From contig NZ_BGZJ01000002.1 in NCBI RefSeq assembly GCF_003402575.1, positions 62,001-126,000 on the forward strand: a stretch of DNA of 64,000 nucleotides, given 5' to 3'. This DNA comes from Mesosutterella multiformis. Lineage in GTDB: Bacteria > Pseudomonadota > Gammaproteobacteria > Burkholderiales > Burkholderiaceae_F. Of the stretch, positions 1 through 8,453 are shown piece by piece (the first letter of the stretch is position 1; each line of letters starts with the position of its first letter). Below the pieces are notes generated by a model. It was not told the origin of the DNA. It worked only from the letters and a program-made list of their open reading frames with translations, and made no database searches. Position numbers and translations under genes: made by a program.

Positions 1-264
1 CGGATGCGTCGGATTCGGGAACACGCGCACCGTCGCGAGACTCGGCTTCACGCCCGTCTTCTTCATGATGATGAGACCGCATCCGCCGCCGCAAACCTTG
101 CAGGCGACGGGGTTTGCTTCCCACCCTTCTTTCTTCAGGGTTTCAATCTGCTCCGCGATCACTTTCCATGAAATCGCGGACGCGCCGGCAGCGGCTGCCG
201 TACCCGCGAGCAGCGTTCGCCGGGACAGACCGACCCCGGTTCTCCTTTCAGTTCTGGTTTCCAT
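1..264 (-). CDS. TAT-exported molybdopterin oxidoreductase, N-terminal 88 residues (runs off the window)
   Basis: The reverse strand encodes Met-Glu-Thr at 264 and stays open to base 1. It has a twin-arginine signal (LSRRTLLAG followed by an Ala-rich hydrophobic stretch) and, near residue 55, a CKVCGGGCG motif, which is the start of the [4Fe-4S] Cys motif of DMSO-reductase-family molybdoenzymes. The protein should be a folded, cofactor-loaded periplasmic catalytic subunit (tetrathionate, thiosulfate, polysulfide or arsenate class). The substrate cannot be told from this fragment. It lies downstream of, and in the same direction as, a TtrR/TtrS-like pair, so a sulfur-oxyanion reductase under that control is a reasonable inference. 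Confidence 0.85.
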   Translation of the reverse strand, partial: METRTERRTGVGLSRRTLLAGTAAAAGASAISWKVIAEQIETLKKEGWEANPVACKVCGGGCGLIIMKKTGVKPSLATVRVFPNPTHP

Positions 265-447
265 CTCCAATATCTCCCGAAATAGGTCTTTCGAAGGAGC
301 CTTCAAGTGCCGGCAAGCTTTTTTATATCGGGGCCGTGCCTCTCCGGTCTCACCTCAGACCTCACGTTTAGATGATATTTTTCTTTTAAAAACAGATAAA
401 TCCGATATTCGTCCCGACACCGTATTGGAGGAATGCCGGGGGTAGTA

Positions 448-486
448 TCAGGGGGTTTCTTATAATACGAAAAGATAACCCCCTGA
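448..486. promoter_or_regulatory. Perfect 10-bp inverted repeat in the molybdoenzyme promoter region
   Basis: TCAGGGGGTT at 448-457 and AACCCCCTGA at 477-486 are exact inverted copies separated by 19 bp, with a TATAAT-like core between them (461-466). The arms are two helical turns apart centre to centre, which suits a dimeric NarL/FixJ-type activator. The site lies in the 278-bp gap between the response regulator and the molybdoenzyme start, so it is a candidate binding site for that regulator. A stem-loop reading is also possible, but neither strand has a T-tract after it. Confidence 0.5.
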
Positions 487-541
487 AAGGTATCGCCTTT
501 AGGGGATGGATTTTTTGAAAGGAACAAAGCGGAAACGCGGT

Positions 542-1162
542 TCAGCGTTCCCCGATTGAAATGAGGAAAGACGCGAGTTCAGCGCTCCCCCGGAGCCCGA
601 GCTTCCGGAGGAGCGAGCTCCGGTGCGCCTGGACGGTCTTCTCCGTAATTCCGAGGCGGTCCGCGACCTGCTTATTGAGGTCGCCCGCGGCAACGCCCTT
701 CGCCACTTCTTTTTCGCGGGGCGTCAGTGTGTCCCAGAGCGTCCGGGCCGCAGCGATCCCGTCCTCCGCCTTCCGGCGCTCGAGATCCGCCTTCACCGCT
801 TTCTCAATCGCCGCGATCAGACGGTCGGCTTTCACGGGCTTCGGAAGGAAGTCCGACGCCCCGTCTTTCAGCGCCTGCACCGCCATATCGATGTCGCCAT
901 GCGCGGTCGCGAAGATCACGGGGAGGCGGTTACTGCGGGACGCGAGTTCCCGCATCAATTCAATCCCGCTCATTCCCGGCATCTGCACGTCGAGCACGAC
1001 GCACCCCGGAATATGCGGGTCGTCAAGCTTCAGAAACGCCTCCGCGCTCGCGTAGGACCGCACGGTCCACCCGGCGCTTTCCAGAATAAATTCCCAGGAG
1101 TGGCGTACCGACGCCTCGTCATCCACGACGCGGATCGCCGCCTCCTCTCGCATATCAGCCAT
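542..1162 (-). CDS. Two-component response regulator, FixJ/NarL type (TtrR-like)
   Basis: This 206-residue protein has a receiver domain (about residues 10-125) with an acidic pair (VVDDEAS), the phospho-acceptor Asp58 in VVLDVQMPGM and a conserved Lys in LPKPV. It is followed by a LuxR-type helix-turn-helix (LTPREKEVAKG to HRSSLLRKLG). I chose ATG at 1162 because AAAGGAG sits 9 bases upstream; the longer frame would need TTG at 1186. The sensor kinase lies upstream in the same direction, giving a kinase-regulator-molybdoenzyme order like that of tetrathionate reductase loci. Function as a transcription activator of the molybdoenzyme is inferred. Confidence 0.88.
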   Translation of the reverse strand: MADMREEAAIRVVDDEASVRHSWEFILESAGWTVRSYASAEAFLKLDDPHIPGCVVLDVQMPGMSGIELMRELASRSNRLPVIFATAHGDIDMAVQALKDGASDFLPKPVKADRLIAAIEKAVKADLERRKAEDGIAAARTLWDTLTPREKEVAKGVAAGDLNKQVADRLGITEKTVQAHRSSLLRKLGLRGSAELASFLISIGER

Positions 1163-1300
1163 GCCTTGCTTCTCCTTTGATTCCAACGCGGGCGCGTCCG
1201 GCGGTTTCCTTTTGTGTTTTTTGGCTTCTCGTGCCTCTTCGGGGGAGGCCGGAGCCGGGTGGGAAACTGTCGGGGGCGAGCGTGCCCGGTGTCTTAATTC

Positions 1301-3118
1301 TTACGCGTTCTTCGTTTTCTGTTCACTCCAATAGGCTTTCACCTTGTCCTCGGGGCAAAGCGGTACGGTAACCGTTACCGTAAGGCCTCGCTCAGAGCGG
1401 CGCTCGAATTTGATCGAGCCTCCGAGCCCCTCCGCGAGTTCCTTCGTGATCCCAAGCCCGAGACCGAGACCTTCCTTCCGGGTTGATTTCCCGAGTTCCG
1501 AGAGCCGCGAAAACGCTTCATCCGTGAGCCTCGGCCCGTTATCCGCCACCTCCGCGACCGCCCTCTCCCCTTCCCGCCGCATCGTGATCGTGATCCGGGG
1601 CGGGTGCCCCGGGTCGTTTTTCGACGTCGCGGTCTCCGCGTTCCGGAGGAGATTCATGAAGATGATCCCGAGTTCCACGGGGTCCCCGCAGACGATGAGG
1701 GTCGGGCTCCAGGGTACGGTAACCGTTATAGGAGAATCCGTGTGCCGTCTGAAGGTCTCGACTGTCCGGTTCACTTCGGACGTGAGATCTAGCGGCACGT
1801 GCGCGCTCTCCTTCCCCTTCACGAAGTTCCGCACCCGGTCCACGATCGCGTCCGCTTCTTCGCCCGCCTTCTCGATTTCGGAAAGCGAATGCCGGAGCGC
1901 CTCTTCTTTCATCGTCCCGCGGGAAAGCCGCATCTCAAGCCCCTGCGCGTAATTCATGATGACCGCGAGCGGCTGCTTCAATTCATGCGCGAGCATGCTG
2001 GAGATCAATCCAACCGCCCGCACTTTTTCAAGTGACCCGATCTTTTCGGATTGCTTCTTGAGTTCGAGCTCCGCCCGCAGCCGGTCTTCCTCTGACTTCA
2101 TGAGGGCGACCGTGCGTTTCCGCGTCATCCCGGTAATGACGGACGAATAGAGGATCAGGATCACAAGAAGAATCGCGGCCCCAAACACGTACTGCCAGTA
2201 TTCGCGGAGCGCCCACCGGATCCCCCGGGGCTCGGGCTCAAGATTCATGAGCGTAAAGAGATCCCGCATCGTTTTCCGGTCACTCGCGACGGTCCAGTAG
2301 AGACCGGAGCGGCCGGATGGCGGGAGATCGAGAAGCGCCTTTAAGACGCGTCTCGCGTCCGCGGACCCAAGACTCGGTTTCACGGAGAGGAACCAGCCCG
2401 GGTAAAGCATCGTGGAGTGGCGGCAGCGGAAACCGCTGTCCCCTTTCCGCTCCCCGATCACCCGGAAGTCGCCTGGCTTCACCTTCCCTTCGGATTCGAG
2501 CTCCTCAAGGAGACACGTGATCACGAAACCCCCGTCCGCCTTCCCTGACTTGACGGCATCCAATACATTCGTCATCGGCATGCCGACTTCCGTCACCGAC
2601 CCGAAGTAATGCTCGGGGTCGAGCCCCTGACGGATCATGTCCCCCGCCGGCACCTGCCACCCGGCGAACGCCTGACGTCCGACGACCGCGAGATCCTTCC
2701 CCGCAAGATCGCCCTTTGTCTGAAGGTCCGTCCGGTCTCCCCGCACGACGACCGCGGCGCCGTTCGCGTGATTCGGGTCTTTGGCCCGGAACGACGTAAG
2801 GGTAAGAAGCGCTGAGCCGTTCGTCCTTTCGAGCATGAGGGAACTCAGGCCGCTCGACGCGATCGAGATATCGAAGGCGTTCGTTTTCGCGGCTTTGAGG
2901 AACGATGGCGGATCGTACTCATGGATCAGGAGCTGCCGCGGCTCCACCGCCCGCGCGATCGCGTCGACGGTCGCCGAGAAGTAGCGGACCGAGAGCGCCT
3001 CTCCATAGCTATTCACCACAGCAAGACGCACAGGCGGTGCCTTCGGGAGCACGGGGTCAGCCCCCGAGGTCCCGATCACGGCGACACAGAGAACCGCGGC
3101 ACAGAGTTTCCGGATCAT
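1301..3118 (-). CDS. Sensor histidine kinase with periplasmic PhnD-like domain (TtrS-like)
   Basis: This 605-residue protein has a signal sequence, a periplasmic phosphonate-binding-like domain (about 28-290), one membrane helix (about 310-329), a coiled linker, a HisKA box with the phospho-acceptor His378 in LAHELKQPLA, and an HATPase domain with N, G1 and G2 boxes (EVADNGPR, LGLGLG). This order is that of TtrS, the tetrathionate sensor; the ligand here is not determined. It pairs with the regulator 138 bases downstream. There is no clear ribosome site before ATG 3118. Two exact iteron-like sequences are embedded in its coding region at 1362 and 1713. Confidence 0.88.
   Translation of the reverse strand: MIRKLCAAVLCVAVIGTSGADPVLPKAPPVRLAVVNSYGEALSVRYFSATVDAIARAVEPRQLLIHEYDPPSFLKAAKTNAFDISIASSGLSSLMLERTNGSALLTLTSFRAKDPNHANGAAVVVRGDRTDLQTKGDLAGKDLAVVGRQAFAGWQVPAGDMIRQGLDPEHYFGSVTEVGMPMTNVLDAVKSGKADGGFVITCLLEELESEGKVKPGDFRVIGERKGDSGFRCRHSTMLYPGWFLSVKPSLGSADARRVLKALLDLPPSGRSGLYWTVASDRKTMRDLFTLMNLEPEPRGIRWALREYWQYVFGAAILLVILILYSSVITGMTRKRTVALMKSEEDRLRAELELKKQSEKIGSLEKVRAVGLISSMLAHELKQPLAVIMNYAQGLEMRLSRGTMKEEALRHSLSEIEKAGEEADAIVDRVRNFVKGKESAHVPLDLTSEVNRTVETFRRHTDSPITVTVPWSPTLIVCGDPVELGIIFMNLLRNAETATSKNDPGHPPRITITMRREGERAVAEVADNGPRLTDEAFSRLSELGKSTRKEGLGLGLGITKELAEGLGGSIKFERRSERGLTVTVTVPLCPEDKVKAYWSEQKTKNA
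1362..1730 (+). repeat. Two family-B iteron-like sequences inside the kinase coding region
   Basis: GGTACGGTAACCGTTAC at 1362-1378 and GGTACGGTAACCGTTATA at 1713-1730 match the dispersed family-B iteron. In the protein both read as Thr-Val-Thr-Val-Pro beta-strands, so chance codon choice is a possible alternative. They are two of the three copies of the AACC core variant I noticed. Confidence 0.5.
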
Positions 3119-3210
3119 GGTGAATGGAAAGGAAAGAGAAACGTCACTCTCTTCGACTCTACACGAGAAACCGTGAAAGAGAAATCAACGGAACGATCCT
3201 CGCTCTTCCG

Positions 3211-3561
3211 GGTACGGTTTCCGTTATCCCTTTTCTCATAGTTCCTGATAGTTGCTGATAGCAACTGATAAATCCTATTAGAAACTATGAGTTTTCAGGG
3301 CATCACCGGGGGCGTTTCTGATCTGCTCTCCCCCCGACCCTTTTCCCGCTTCCAGAACACGGAAAAACACCTCCCGCTCTCTCAGTGAGCACCCTCTCCC
3401 GCCATCTTCGGGTACGGTATCCGTTACAGCGGTTTTCTCATAGCTTCTGATAGAAGCGCATAGGGAGTATCAGGAACTATTAGCTGCTATGAGTTTTTCC
3501 CTTATTTCTATCAGCAACTATTAAATAAAAATCCATCCGAACTGGGTACGGCAGACGCTGC
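3211..3561 (+). repeat. Family-B iterons in the kinase upstream region (3 copies)
   Basis: Copies are at 3211-3228 (core TTTCCGTTATC), 3411-3428 (TATCCGTTACA) and 3545-3561 (CAGACGCTGC). The last variant recurs exactly at 51331 in the replication origin. These are the only intergenic iterons left of 46 kb. Confidence 0.75.
3235..3524. repeat. Family-A heptamer arrays, left cluster
   Basis: Heptamers of the CTNATAG/CTATNAG type start at 3235, 3245, 3255, 3265, 3275 and 3285, an exact 10-bp period. A second array starts at 3437, 3447, 3457, 3467, 3477 and 3487, and then at 3508 (21 bp on) and 3518. Each unit is 7 bp plus a variable 3-bp spacer. The whole 3119-3620 gap holds nothing else but the iterons. 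The next arrays are 34 kb away. Confidence 0.85.
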
Positions 3562-3620
3562 ACCATTTGAAGACGCCCGGCTGGCTGGGTTCCGTTTACG
3601 GGTCCTTTCTTTCGGCCAAT

Positions 3621-3650
3621 AAAAAACCCGGGGCGGTGTGCCTCGGGTTT
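3621..3650 (-). terminator. Intrinsic terminator of the Ntn-hydrolase gene
   Basis: The stem AAACCCG(A)GGC...GCCCCGGGTTT on the minus strand is followed by a T-run, 22 bases after the stop codon. Confidence 0.8.
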
Positions 3651-3671
3651 CGATTAAGACGCGGAACCGGG

Positions 3672-4556
3672 TTAATGGTTAAACGTCACCGGTTCCTCGA
3701 TCACCTGGAGCGACGCGGGGTCGTCCGCCTTCGCGCGCCACTCAAGGTGCAGGATCGGGGATCCGCCCGCCTTCGGGAACTTCACCGCCATATAGGCGAC
3801 GGTCTGAGTGCCGTCGGGCTCGCTTCCCGTGCGCCAGATGCTGTGATCGGGTCCGGCGTTCCGGTCGTGACCGAGAGTCTTGAATTCGTCAAACGTGAGG
3901 GTCTTTCCATTAGCGGTGGAGTCCGCGAGCAGCGCCTGGATCCTCGCGAGCCGTACTTCCGAGCTCTTCCCGATCTTCTGGTTAAAGGCTTCGGACTCGG
4001 GCTCGATATAGTGATTCGTGTGGGCAATCGTGCCGGTCTGAATCCGCTTCACGGTGCGCTTGCCGCCTGGCATCACCTCGATCACCGCGGCTTCAGTTTT
4101 ATCCGCGAGGATAAAGTTCACGGGTTCGACGTACGCTTCAGTCGCTCGTATCGCCTCTTCCACGGTCGCGCAGTGCCGGAGCAGGTACGCGGGAGACGTG
4201 AAGCCGTCCTTCGACCTGAAATGCGGCATCGCGAGGCGCTCTTTCTTCGGGATCGAGCCCGCGGTGGAGAGCCCGAGCGCGAGCCCCTTCTCATTCACGC
4301 CCATGTTGAAGTTCTGGTACTTCCCGGTCGCGAGTCCGACGTAGGCGTACCCTTCGCCCGATTTCGGGGTCACCCGGACAAACGTCTCCTCGCTCGGACG
4401 CCAGTCCCGGACTTTTGAAATCATGACGCCGCCGTCATCGACCGCCGTCCCCGCCGCGGCGTAGAGCGTGCAGGCGTGAGCGCGCGACGGCGCGAGAAGC
4501 ACGGAGGCAACAATAAGCGCCGCGGTGATCGCCACGGCAGACGGATGGATCTTCAT
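3672..4556 (-). CDS. Secreted linear amide C-N hydrolase, acyltransferase-like Ntn-hydrolase
   Basis: This 294-residue protein starts at ATG 4556, where GGAGG lies 7 bases upstream; an upstream in-frame extension lacks such a site. A signal peptide ends in AHA and the next residue is Cys, so signal-peptidase cleavage would itself expose the N-terminal nucleophile (mature start CTLYAAAG). The downstream SKVRDW motif is the Arg-Asp pair typical of choloylglycine-hydrolase and penicillin-acyltransferase-like enzymes. It should cleave a linear amide (bile-salt, N-acyl amino acid or similar) in the periplasm; the substrate is unknown. It stands alone between its own terminator and that of the AEC permease. 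Confidence 0.78.
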   Translation of the reverse strand: MKIHPSAVAITAALIVASVLLAPSRAHACTLYAAAGTAVDDGGVMISKVRDWRPSEETFVRVTPKSGEGYAYVGLATGKYQNFNMGVNEKGLALGLSTAGSIPKKERLAMPHFRSKDGFTSPAYLLRHCATVEEAIRATEAYVEPVNFILADKTEAAVIEVMPGGKRTVKRIQTGTIAHTNHYIEPESEAFNQKIGKSSEVRLARIQALLADSTANGKTLTFDEFKTLGHDRNAGPDHSIWRTGSEPDGTQTVAYMAVKFPKAGGSPILHLEWRAKADDPASLQVIEEPVTFNH

Positions 4557-4633
4557 TGAAGACCTCCAGAAAAATAAATACAGACCTTCACTTCGGTCCG
4601 CGACTGACGATTTATACCGGAAAGGCAAAAAAG

Positions 4634-4662
4634 AAACACCGGGTCAAGGTAACCCAGTGTTT
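4634..4662 (-). terminator. Intrinsic terminator after the AEC permease
   Basis: The hairpin AAACAC(C)GGGT...AACCC(A)GTGTTT is followed on the minus strand by a T-rich tract. Confidence 0.75.
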
Positions 4663-4697
4663 CAGGAGTTCAGAGCGGCAAAAACCGGAACCGGTTT

Positions 4698-5651
4698 TTA
4701 CCGGAAGAGGAAGAAGTAGATCGGGCACATGACGAGCGCGAAAACCGTGGTGCTTGTCATGAAGGACGAAACCGCGATGTTGGTTTTGAGCCCATAGAGC
4801 GCGCACGTGAGCACCGAATTAATGGCCGTCGGGCAGGAGGAGACGATGATGAGCGTTGCCGCCATCACGGGGTTCGTCACGACCGCGGCGCAGAGCGCCC
4901 AGACGACAAGCGGCATCAGGATGAATTTAAGGGGCATGAGCCACAGCGTCTTCGGCATCTCGCGGCGGGCCGCCTCAAAGTCGAGCAGCAGCCCCACCGG
5001 GAGGAACGCGATCCAGGCCGAAATATGAACGAGCGGCTTAAACACCATCTGAAGCCATTCGGGCTGCGGCACGTGCGCGAGCGACAGCCCCGCCCCCACG
5101 ATCATCCCGATCAGCGCGACCTGATTCCAGGTGAAGAAGAGTTCAGCGAACGAGCGCTTCTTCATCGGCGCTTTGCCTTCCCCCGCCACCGCCATATCGT
5201 GGAACTTCTGCGCGACCGGGAAGTTAAACGTGATGAGAAGCACGTTCTGGATCACGGCGACGATCTGCACGTATGCGAACGCGGCGGGGCCGAGAAGCAG
5301 ATAGCAGACAAGACCCCCGAGCGTCCCTGTGTTCCCGAGCATGCCGGCTGTCACCAGCGCCCCCCGCTCCCGGGGATCGGGGTTCTTCTTCGTCGCCGCC
5401 ATCATGATGAAGTACGGGAGGAACGTGATCACGAGCGCGATCACCGGCACCCAGAAGATCGCGGGACCGATATGAAGGCTCCAGAACGAGATCACCGCGA
5501 GAACCGTAAAGACCACGCGGACATTAAACGTGATGACCTTTTTCGTCCCTTCCTGGGTGACGATGCCTTTTTTATGAAGAATGTAGCCGAGCGAAATCGG
5601 AATGATCGTATCGATGAGGAGGAGCGCGATACGGAGAAGCGTGTCATTCAT
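4698..5651 (-). CDS. AEC-family (auxin efflux carrier type) permease
   Basis: This 317-residue protein has about ten hydrophobic helices and the family's N-terminal half with TIIPISLGYIL, plus internal Asn/Pro-rich segments such as GMLGNTGTLGG and SSCPTAINS. AEC permeases export or exchange organic acids such as malate or malonate; the substrate here cannot be assigned. ATG at 5651 has no strong ribosome site. It is monocistronic, with its own terminator, and points away from the DsbG-like operon. Confidence 0.85.
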   Translation of the reverse strand: MNDTLLRIALLLIDTIIPISLGYILHKKGIVTQEGTKKVITFNVRVVFTVLAVISFWSLHIGPAIFWVPVIALVITFLPYFIMMAATKKNPDPRERGALVTAGMLGNTGTLGGLVCYLLLGPAAFAYVQIVAVIQNVLLITFNFPVAQKFHDMAVAGEGKAPMKKRSFAELFFTWNQVALIGMIVGAGLSLAHVPQPEWLQMVFKPLVHISAWIAFLPVGLLLDFEAARREMPKTLWLMPLKFILMPLVVWALCAAVVTNPVMAATLIIVSSCPTAINSVLTCALYGLKTNIAVSSFMTSTTVFALVMCPIYFFLFR

Positions 5652-5753
5652 GAGCGGGTGCTGCCTGATAACAATTAGATTAATTTTCGGACGTAATATT
5701 AACCTTTTTGTTGAATCCCGTCTTTCGCGTCCCCTCCTCCATTCGTTCCCGGA

Positions 5754-6413
5754 TTACTTATCGGGACCGTAGAACGACTCCCGCGCTACGCCGAAAAGGC
5801 GGTCGAGTTCCGCCGGTGTTTCCTTGACGGTAAAGGTCCGGAGTTCACCGATGTCACCCGGGAGAAAGAAGGCATAGGGATAGGTATAAGGGTCATTCGC
5901 CCGAGTGAATGGCTCCGTATTCGCTTTGATATACCGATGAACGAAATCGAGTTTGTTTATATCCGCGTTCCGGAAGAGATCATTCTTTACGCCGATCCCG
6001 CCCCGCTTCTCATCATCGAAGAGACTCAGGTGCTCATCCATCGCCCGCCACTGCGGATGGCTCAGCATGATCGTTTCAGCCTGACGCTGGGATTCCTCTC
6101 CAAGGGCCGCGATGGGGAAAAAAATGACATCCACGATTCCGACATACGGTCTCACGTGGCGGCAGAGCCGGATACTCACCGGATCCTGCGGGTCAAAAAA
6201 GACGTAGGCGTTCCTGCGCCCCGAGCCGCCTGGATACTCGAACCCCCCGGCAGTGCCGCTCATACCGGAGTACGAAGACGCGCGGGAGCTGAGACCCGCA
6301 TAATCCTCCCACTGATCTCTTTCGCCAAAAGTGAAAGCCCGGGAAGCGGCTGGCAGCGTGAGGAGCGCGGCTCCGGTGAGGAGCGCGTCCCGGCGTGAAT
6401 AGCGTTTCGTCAT
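5754..6413 (-). CDS. TAT-exported DsbG-like protein without active-site cysteines (paralogue 1)
   Basis: This 219-residue protein has a twin-arginine signal (YSRRDALLTG). The body aligns with the CPDC-bearing paralogue at 11613-12206, but the active-site segment reads FFDPQDPVSIRL, so both redox Cys are gone. The HFP(I/L)AxLG beta-strand and the later cis-Pro region are kept. I chose ATG 6413, preceded by GGGGG; the longer frame starts at TTG 6425. It is the third gene of a three-gene operon of paralogues, 15 bases after the second. The function is unknown: a thioredoxin fold without thiol chemistry, perhaps binding rather than reducing. Confidence 0.7.
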   Translation of the reverse strand: MTKRYSRRDALLTGAALLTLPAASRAFTFGERDQWEDYAGLSSRASSYSGMSGTAGGFEYPGGSGRRNAYVFFDPQDPVSIRLCRHVRPYVGIVDVIFFPIAALGEESQRQAETIMLSHPQWRAMDEHLSLFDDEKRGGIGVKNDLFRNADINKLDFVHRYIKANTEPFTRANDPYTYPYAFFLPGDIGELRTFTVKETPAELDRLFGVARESFYGPDK

Positions 6414-6428
6414 AGCGTCCCCCAATCC

Positions 6429-7208
6429 TTATTTCCGCGGCGAGTAGTAGGGGCTATCACCCTTCCGGAGAACCGTCCGGAGATCTTCCTCCGTAAGCGA
6501 CCCGTCAAACGGCACATAGCGGTTCGGGCCGCTCTTAAAGACGCCGAACGGAACGTCGCGGCCTCCGACCTCCCGGTACACCTTCCCGTTCGCCCAGACC
6601 GCGGATTCCATCGCGGGGCGTTCCCCAGTCCGGTTCACGGGGAGACCTCGGGTCTCCGGATCACTGAAGCTGACGATGTGGCGGTCGAGCGCCCGCCACG
6701 GTTCCGCCGCCCCGAGTATCTGCGCCCCCTGAGGGCCGGAGCGCCAGTTGAGGTACGCGACCGGGTAGAAGTGGATATCGATGTCGTGAAGCAGCGGCTT
6801 CAGCCGCTCGATCATCCGAATAGAGTTCTCGCCCTGCGTGTCAAAGACGAAGTACGCCACGGGCCGCCCTTCGGGTCCCGGGTACGAGAACCCCCGCGAC
6901 CCCTGCTGCAGCATCGGGACCTGGCCCGAAAACGCGTCGATCATCTTTTTCCCGTTCCAGCCAAACGGGATCATCACTTTCTTCAGGATCGCGTAGTGGG
7001 GATCCGCCCGGGTATGCGCCTCTGCCCAGGAGGCGGATTCCAGCGCCCCGTCAATCAGTTCGGCGTAAGGCACCACAGACGACCCGGTCGCGAGCTGGCT
7101 CGCGGCCGCGTCTTTCGCGATCACGAGGCCCGCCGCCGCGGCGAGGACCGTCCCGGCCGCCATCCGGCGGGAAACACCTCGCTCTTCCTGTTTCTTTTCT
7201 TCCATCAT
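6429..7208 (-). CDS. TAT-exported DsbG-like protein without active-site cysteines (paralogue 2)
   Basis: This 259-residue protein has a twin-arginine signal (GVSRRMAAG). The segment equivalent to CPDC reads VFDTQGENSIRM, so the redox motif is lost. A W-N-G-K-K-M-x-x-A-F segment near residue 75 and the DVPFGVF cis-Pro region are shared with the other paralogues. GGAGGGGACGG lies just before tandem ATG codons (7208/7205). It begins 13 bases after the stop of the first operon gene. Confidence 0.7.
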   Translation of the reverse strand: MMEEKKQEERGVSRRMAAGTVLAAAAGLVIAKDAAASQLATGSSVVPYAELIDGALESASWAEAHTRADPHYAILKKVMIPFGWNGKKMIDAFSGQVPMLQQGSRGFSYPGPEGRPVAYFVFDTQGENSIRMIERLKPLLHDIDIHFYPVAYLNWRSGPQGAQILGAAEPWRALDRHIVSFSDPETRGLPVNRTGERPAMESAVWANGKVYREVGGRDVPFGVFKSGPNRYVPFDGSLTEEDLRTVLRKGDSPYYSPRK

Positions 7209-7221
7209 CTTCCGTCCCCTC

Positions 7222-7926
7222 CTACTTCGCCTTCACGAGATCGAAGAGCGCGAGATAGTGATCCCAGTCCGGCTGGTTATTGAAGGGGCGGTATCCCCCA
7301 TCCATCCCGAGATAGACCCCAAAGGGCACATCAACGCCGCGGGTCGCCCGGAAGAGGTTCGTGTTCGCCCAGATTTTCCGTTCGGAATCTTCCGAGATCC
7401 GGCTCACGTCGTACTCAATGCCGTTCGAGCCTTTCTGGCTGAAGAGCGTGATCTGATCGTCCATCGCGAGCGCCCGGTTCGGCGCTCCGAGGATTGTCGC
7501 CCCCTGAAACTCGGACACGGGGCCGAGGAAAGCGAGCGGAAAGATATGAAAGTCGATGAGGTGCGAAAGCTTTTTGAAGGTCCGCAGCATGGTGATCGAG
7601 TTCGGGTCCTGCGTATCGATCGCGACAAACGCCATCCGTCTCCCCGGGTCTCCCGGGTACGTCACGCAGGCCGCGCCGTGAGTCGGGATTCCATCCGGCC
7701 CGATAAACGCCTCGAACATCTCCTTCGCGTTCCAATCCGGCGCGACCCACACCATCCGATAGGTTTCGCGGATCATATCCGCACGCCACCGGGCCCTCGC
7801 GTTCGCGGTGGCCCGTTCCGCCTGATAGCGGATCCAGGGCCGGGTCGGAAGCGCTTCCGCTGCGCCCGCCGCCGCGGCACCCGCGGCCCCGGCCGCCAAT
7901 AGTTTTCTGCGCGATATCTCGATCAT
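7222..7926 (-). CDS. TAT-exported DsbG-like protein without active-site cysteines (paralogue 3, first in operon)
   Basis: This 234-residue protein has a TAT signal (EISRRKLLAAG) and an Ala-rich h-region. The active-site segment is AIDTQDPNSITM in place of the paralogue's AIDPQCPDCMKF. It keeps the ATILGAP segment and DVPFGVY. ATG 7926 has AAGGAC eight bases upstream; GTG 7929 is the alternative. It is divergent from the flavoprotein reductase at 8454, about 530 bp away, suggesting a shared regulatory region. Confidence 0.7.
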   Translation of the reverse strand: MIEISRRKLLAAGAAGAAAAGAAEALPTRPWIRYQAERATANARARWRADMIRETYRMVWVAPDWNAKEMFEAFIGPDGIPTHGAACVTYPGDPGRRMAFVAIDTQDPNSITMLRTFKKLSHLIDFHIFPLAFLGPVSEFQGATILGAPNRALAMDDQITLFSQKGSNGIEYDVSRISEDSERKIWANTNLFRATRGVDVPFGVYLGMDGGYRPFNNQPDWDHYLALFDLVKAK

Positions 7927-8333
7927 CACTCAGTCCTTCAGAGACCGCGGCTCCTCGGAAGAGACCCCGCGGTTCTTATTTCAGATACGTCGATATTAAC
8001 GCCCGGATTCGCGTCCGGTCTACAGAAATAACCGTGTTATCTATCGGATATAGCGAAAGTAACTAAATGATTTATGAAACGTTCTTTTCCGCTTTGATTT
8101 TTCTTGGAAACCCCGAACCCATGGGGCTTTGAGGCGAATTCCGAATGAGGCAAACAAACCGCTACCGATCCCCCCGCTTCCGGCCTAAAGGGAATCTGTC
8201 CCGCGGTTTTCCCCCGTTTGCCAATAAAAAACACCTGTTCGGGTTTTCCTTGATAAACCGGCCCGTGACCCCGCATTTTCAGGCAGTTCCCGGGGCGGTT
8301 TTGTCCGTTATGTCCCGTATCACGAAAAATTAC

Positions 8334-8349
8334 CGTGACTTTTATCACA
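8334..8349. promoter_or_regulatory. CRP/FNR-family-like palindrome upstream of the flavoprotein reductase
   Basis: CGTGA-N6-TCACA matches 9 of 10 half-site positions of the CRP consensus. It lies 105 bp before the reductase start. The rest of the 527-bp gap 7927-8453 shows no further gene. Confidence 0.4.
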
Positions 8350-8453
8350 GAAATACCCTATTTTTTCCGGAATAATCCGTTCTACATAGACGGACGAACT
8401 AATCCATACGAACTTTTTTAACCGTCTATGAACTCAAATCTCTGGGAGAGAAA

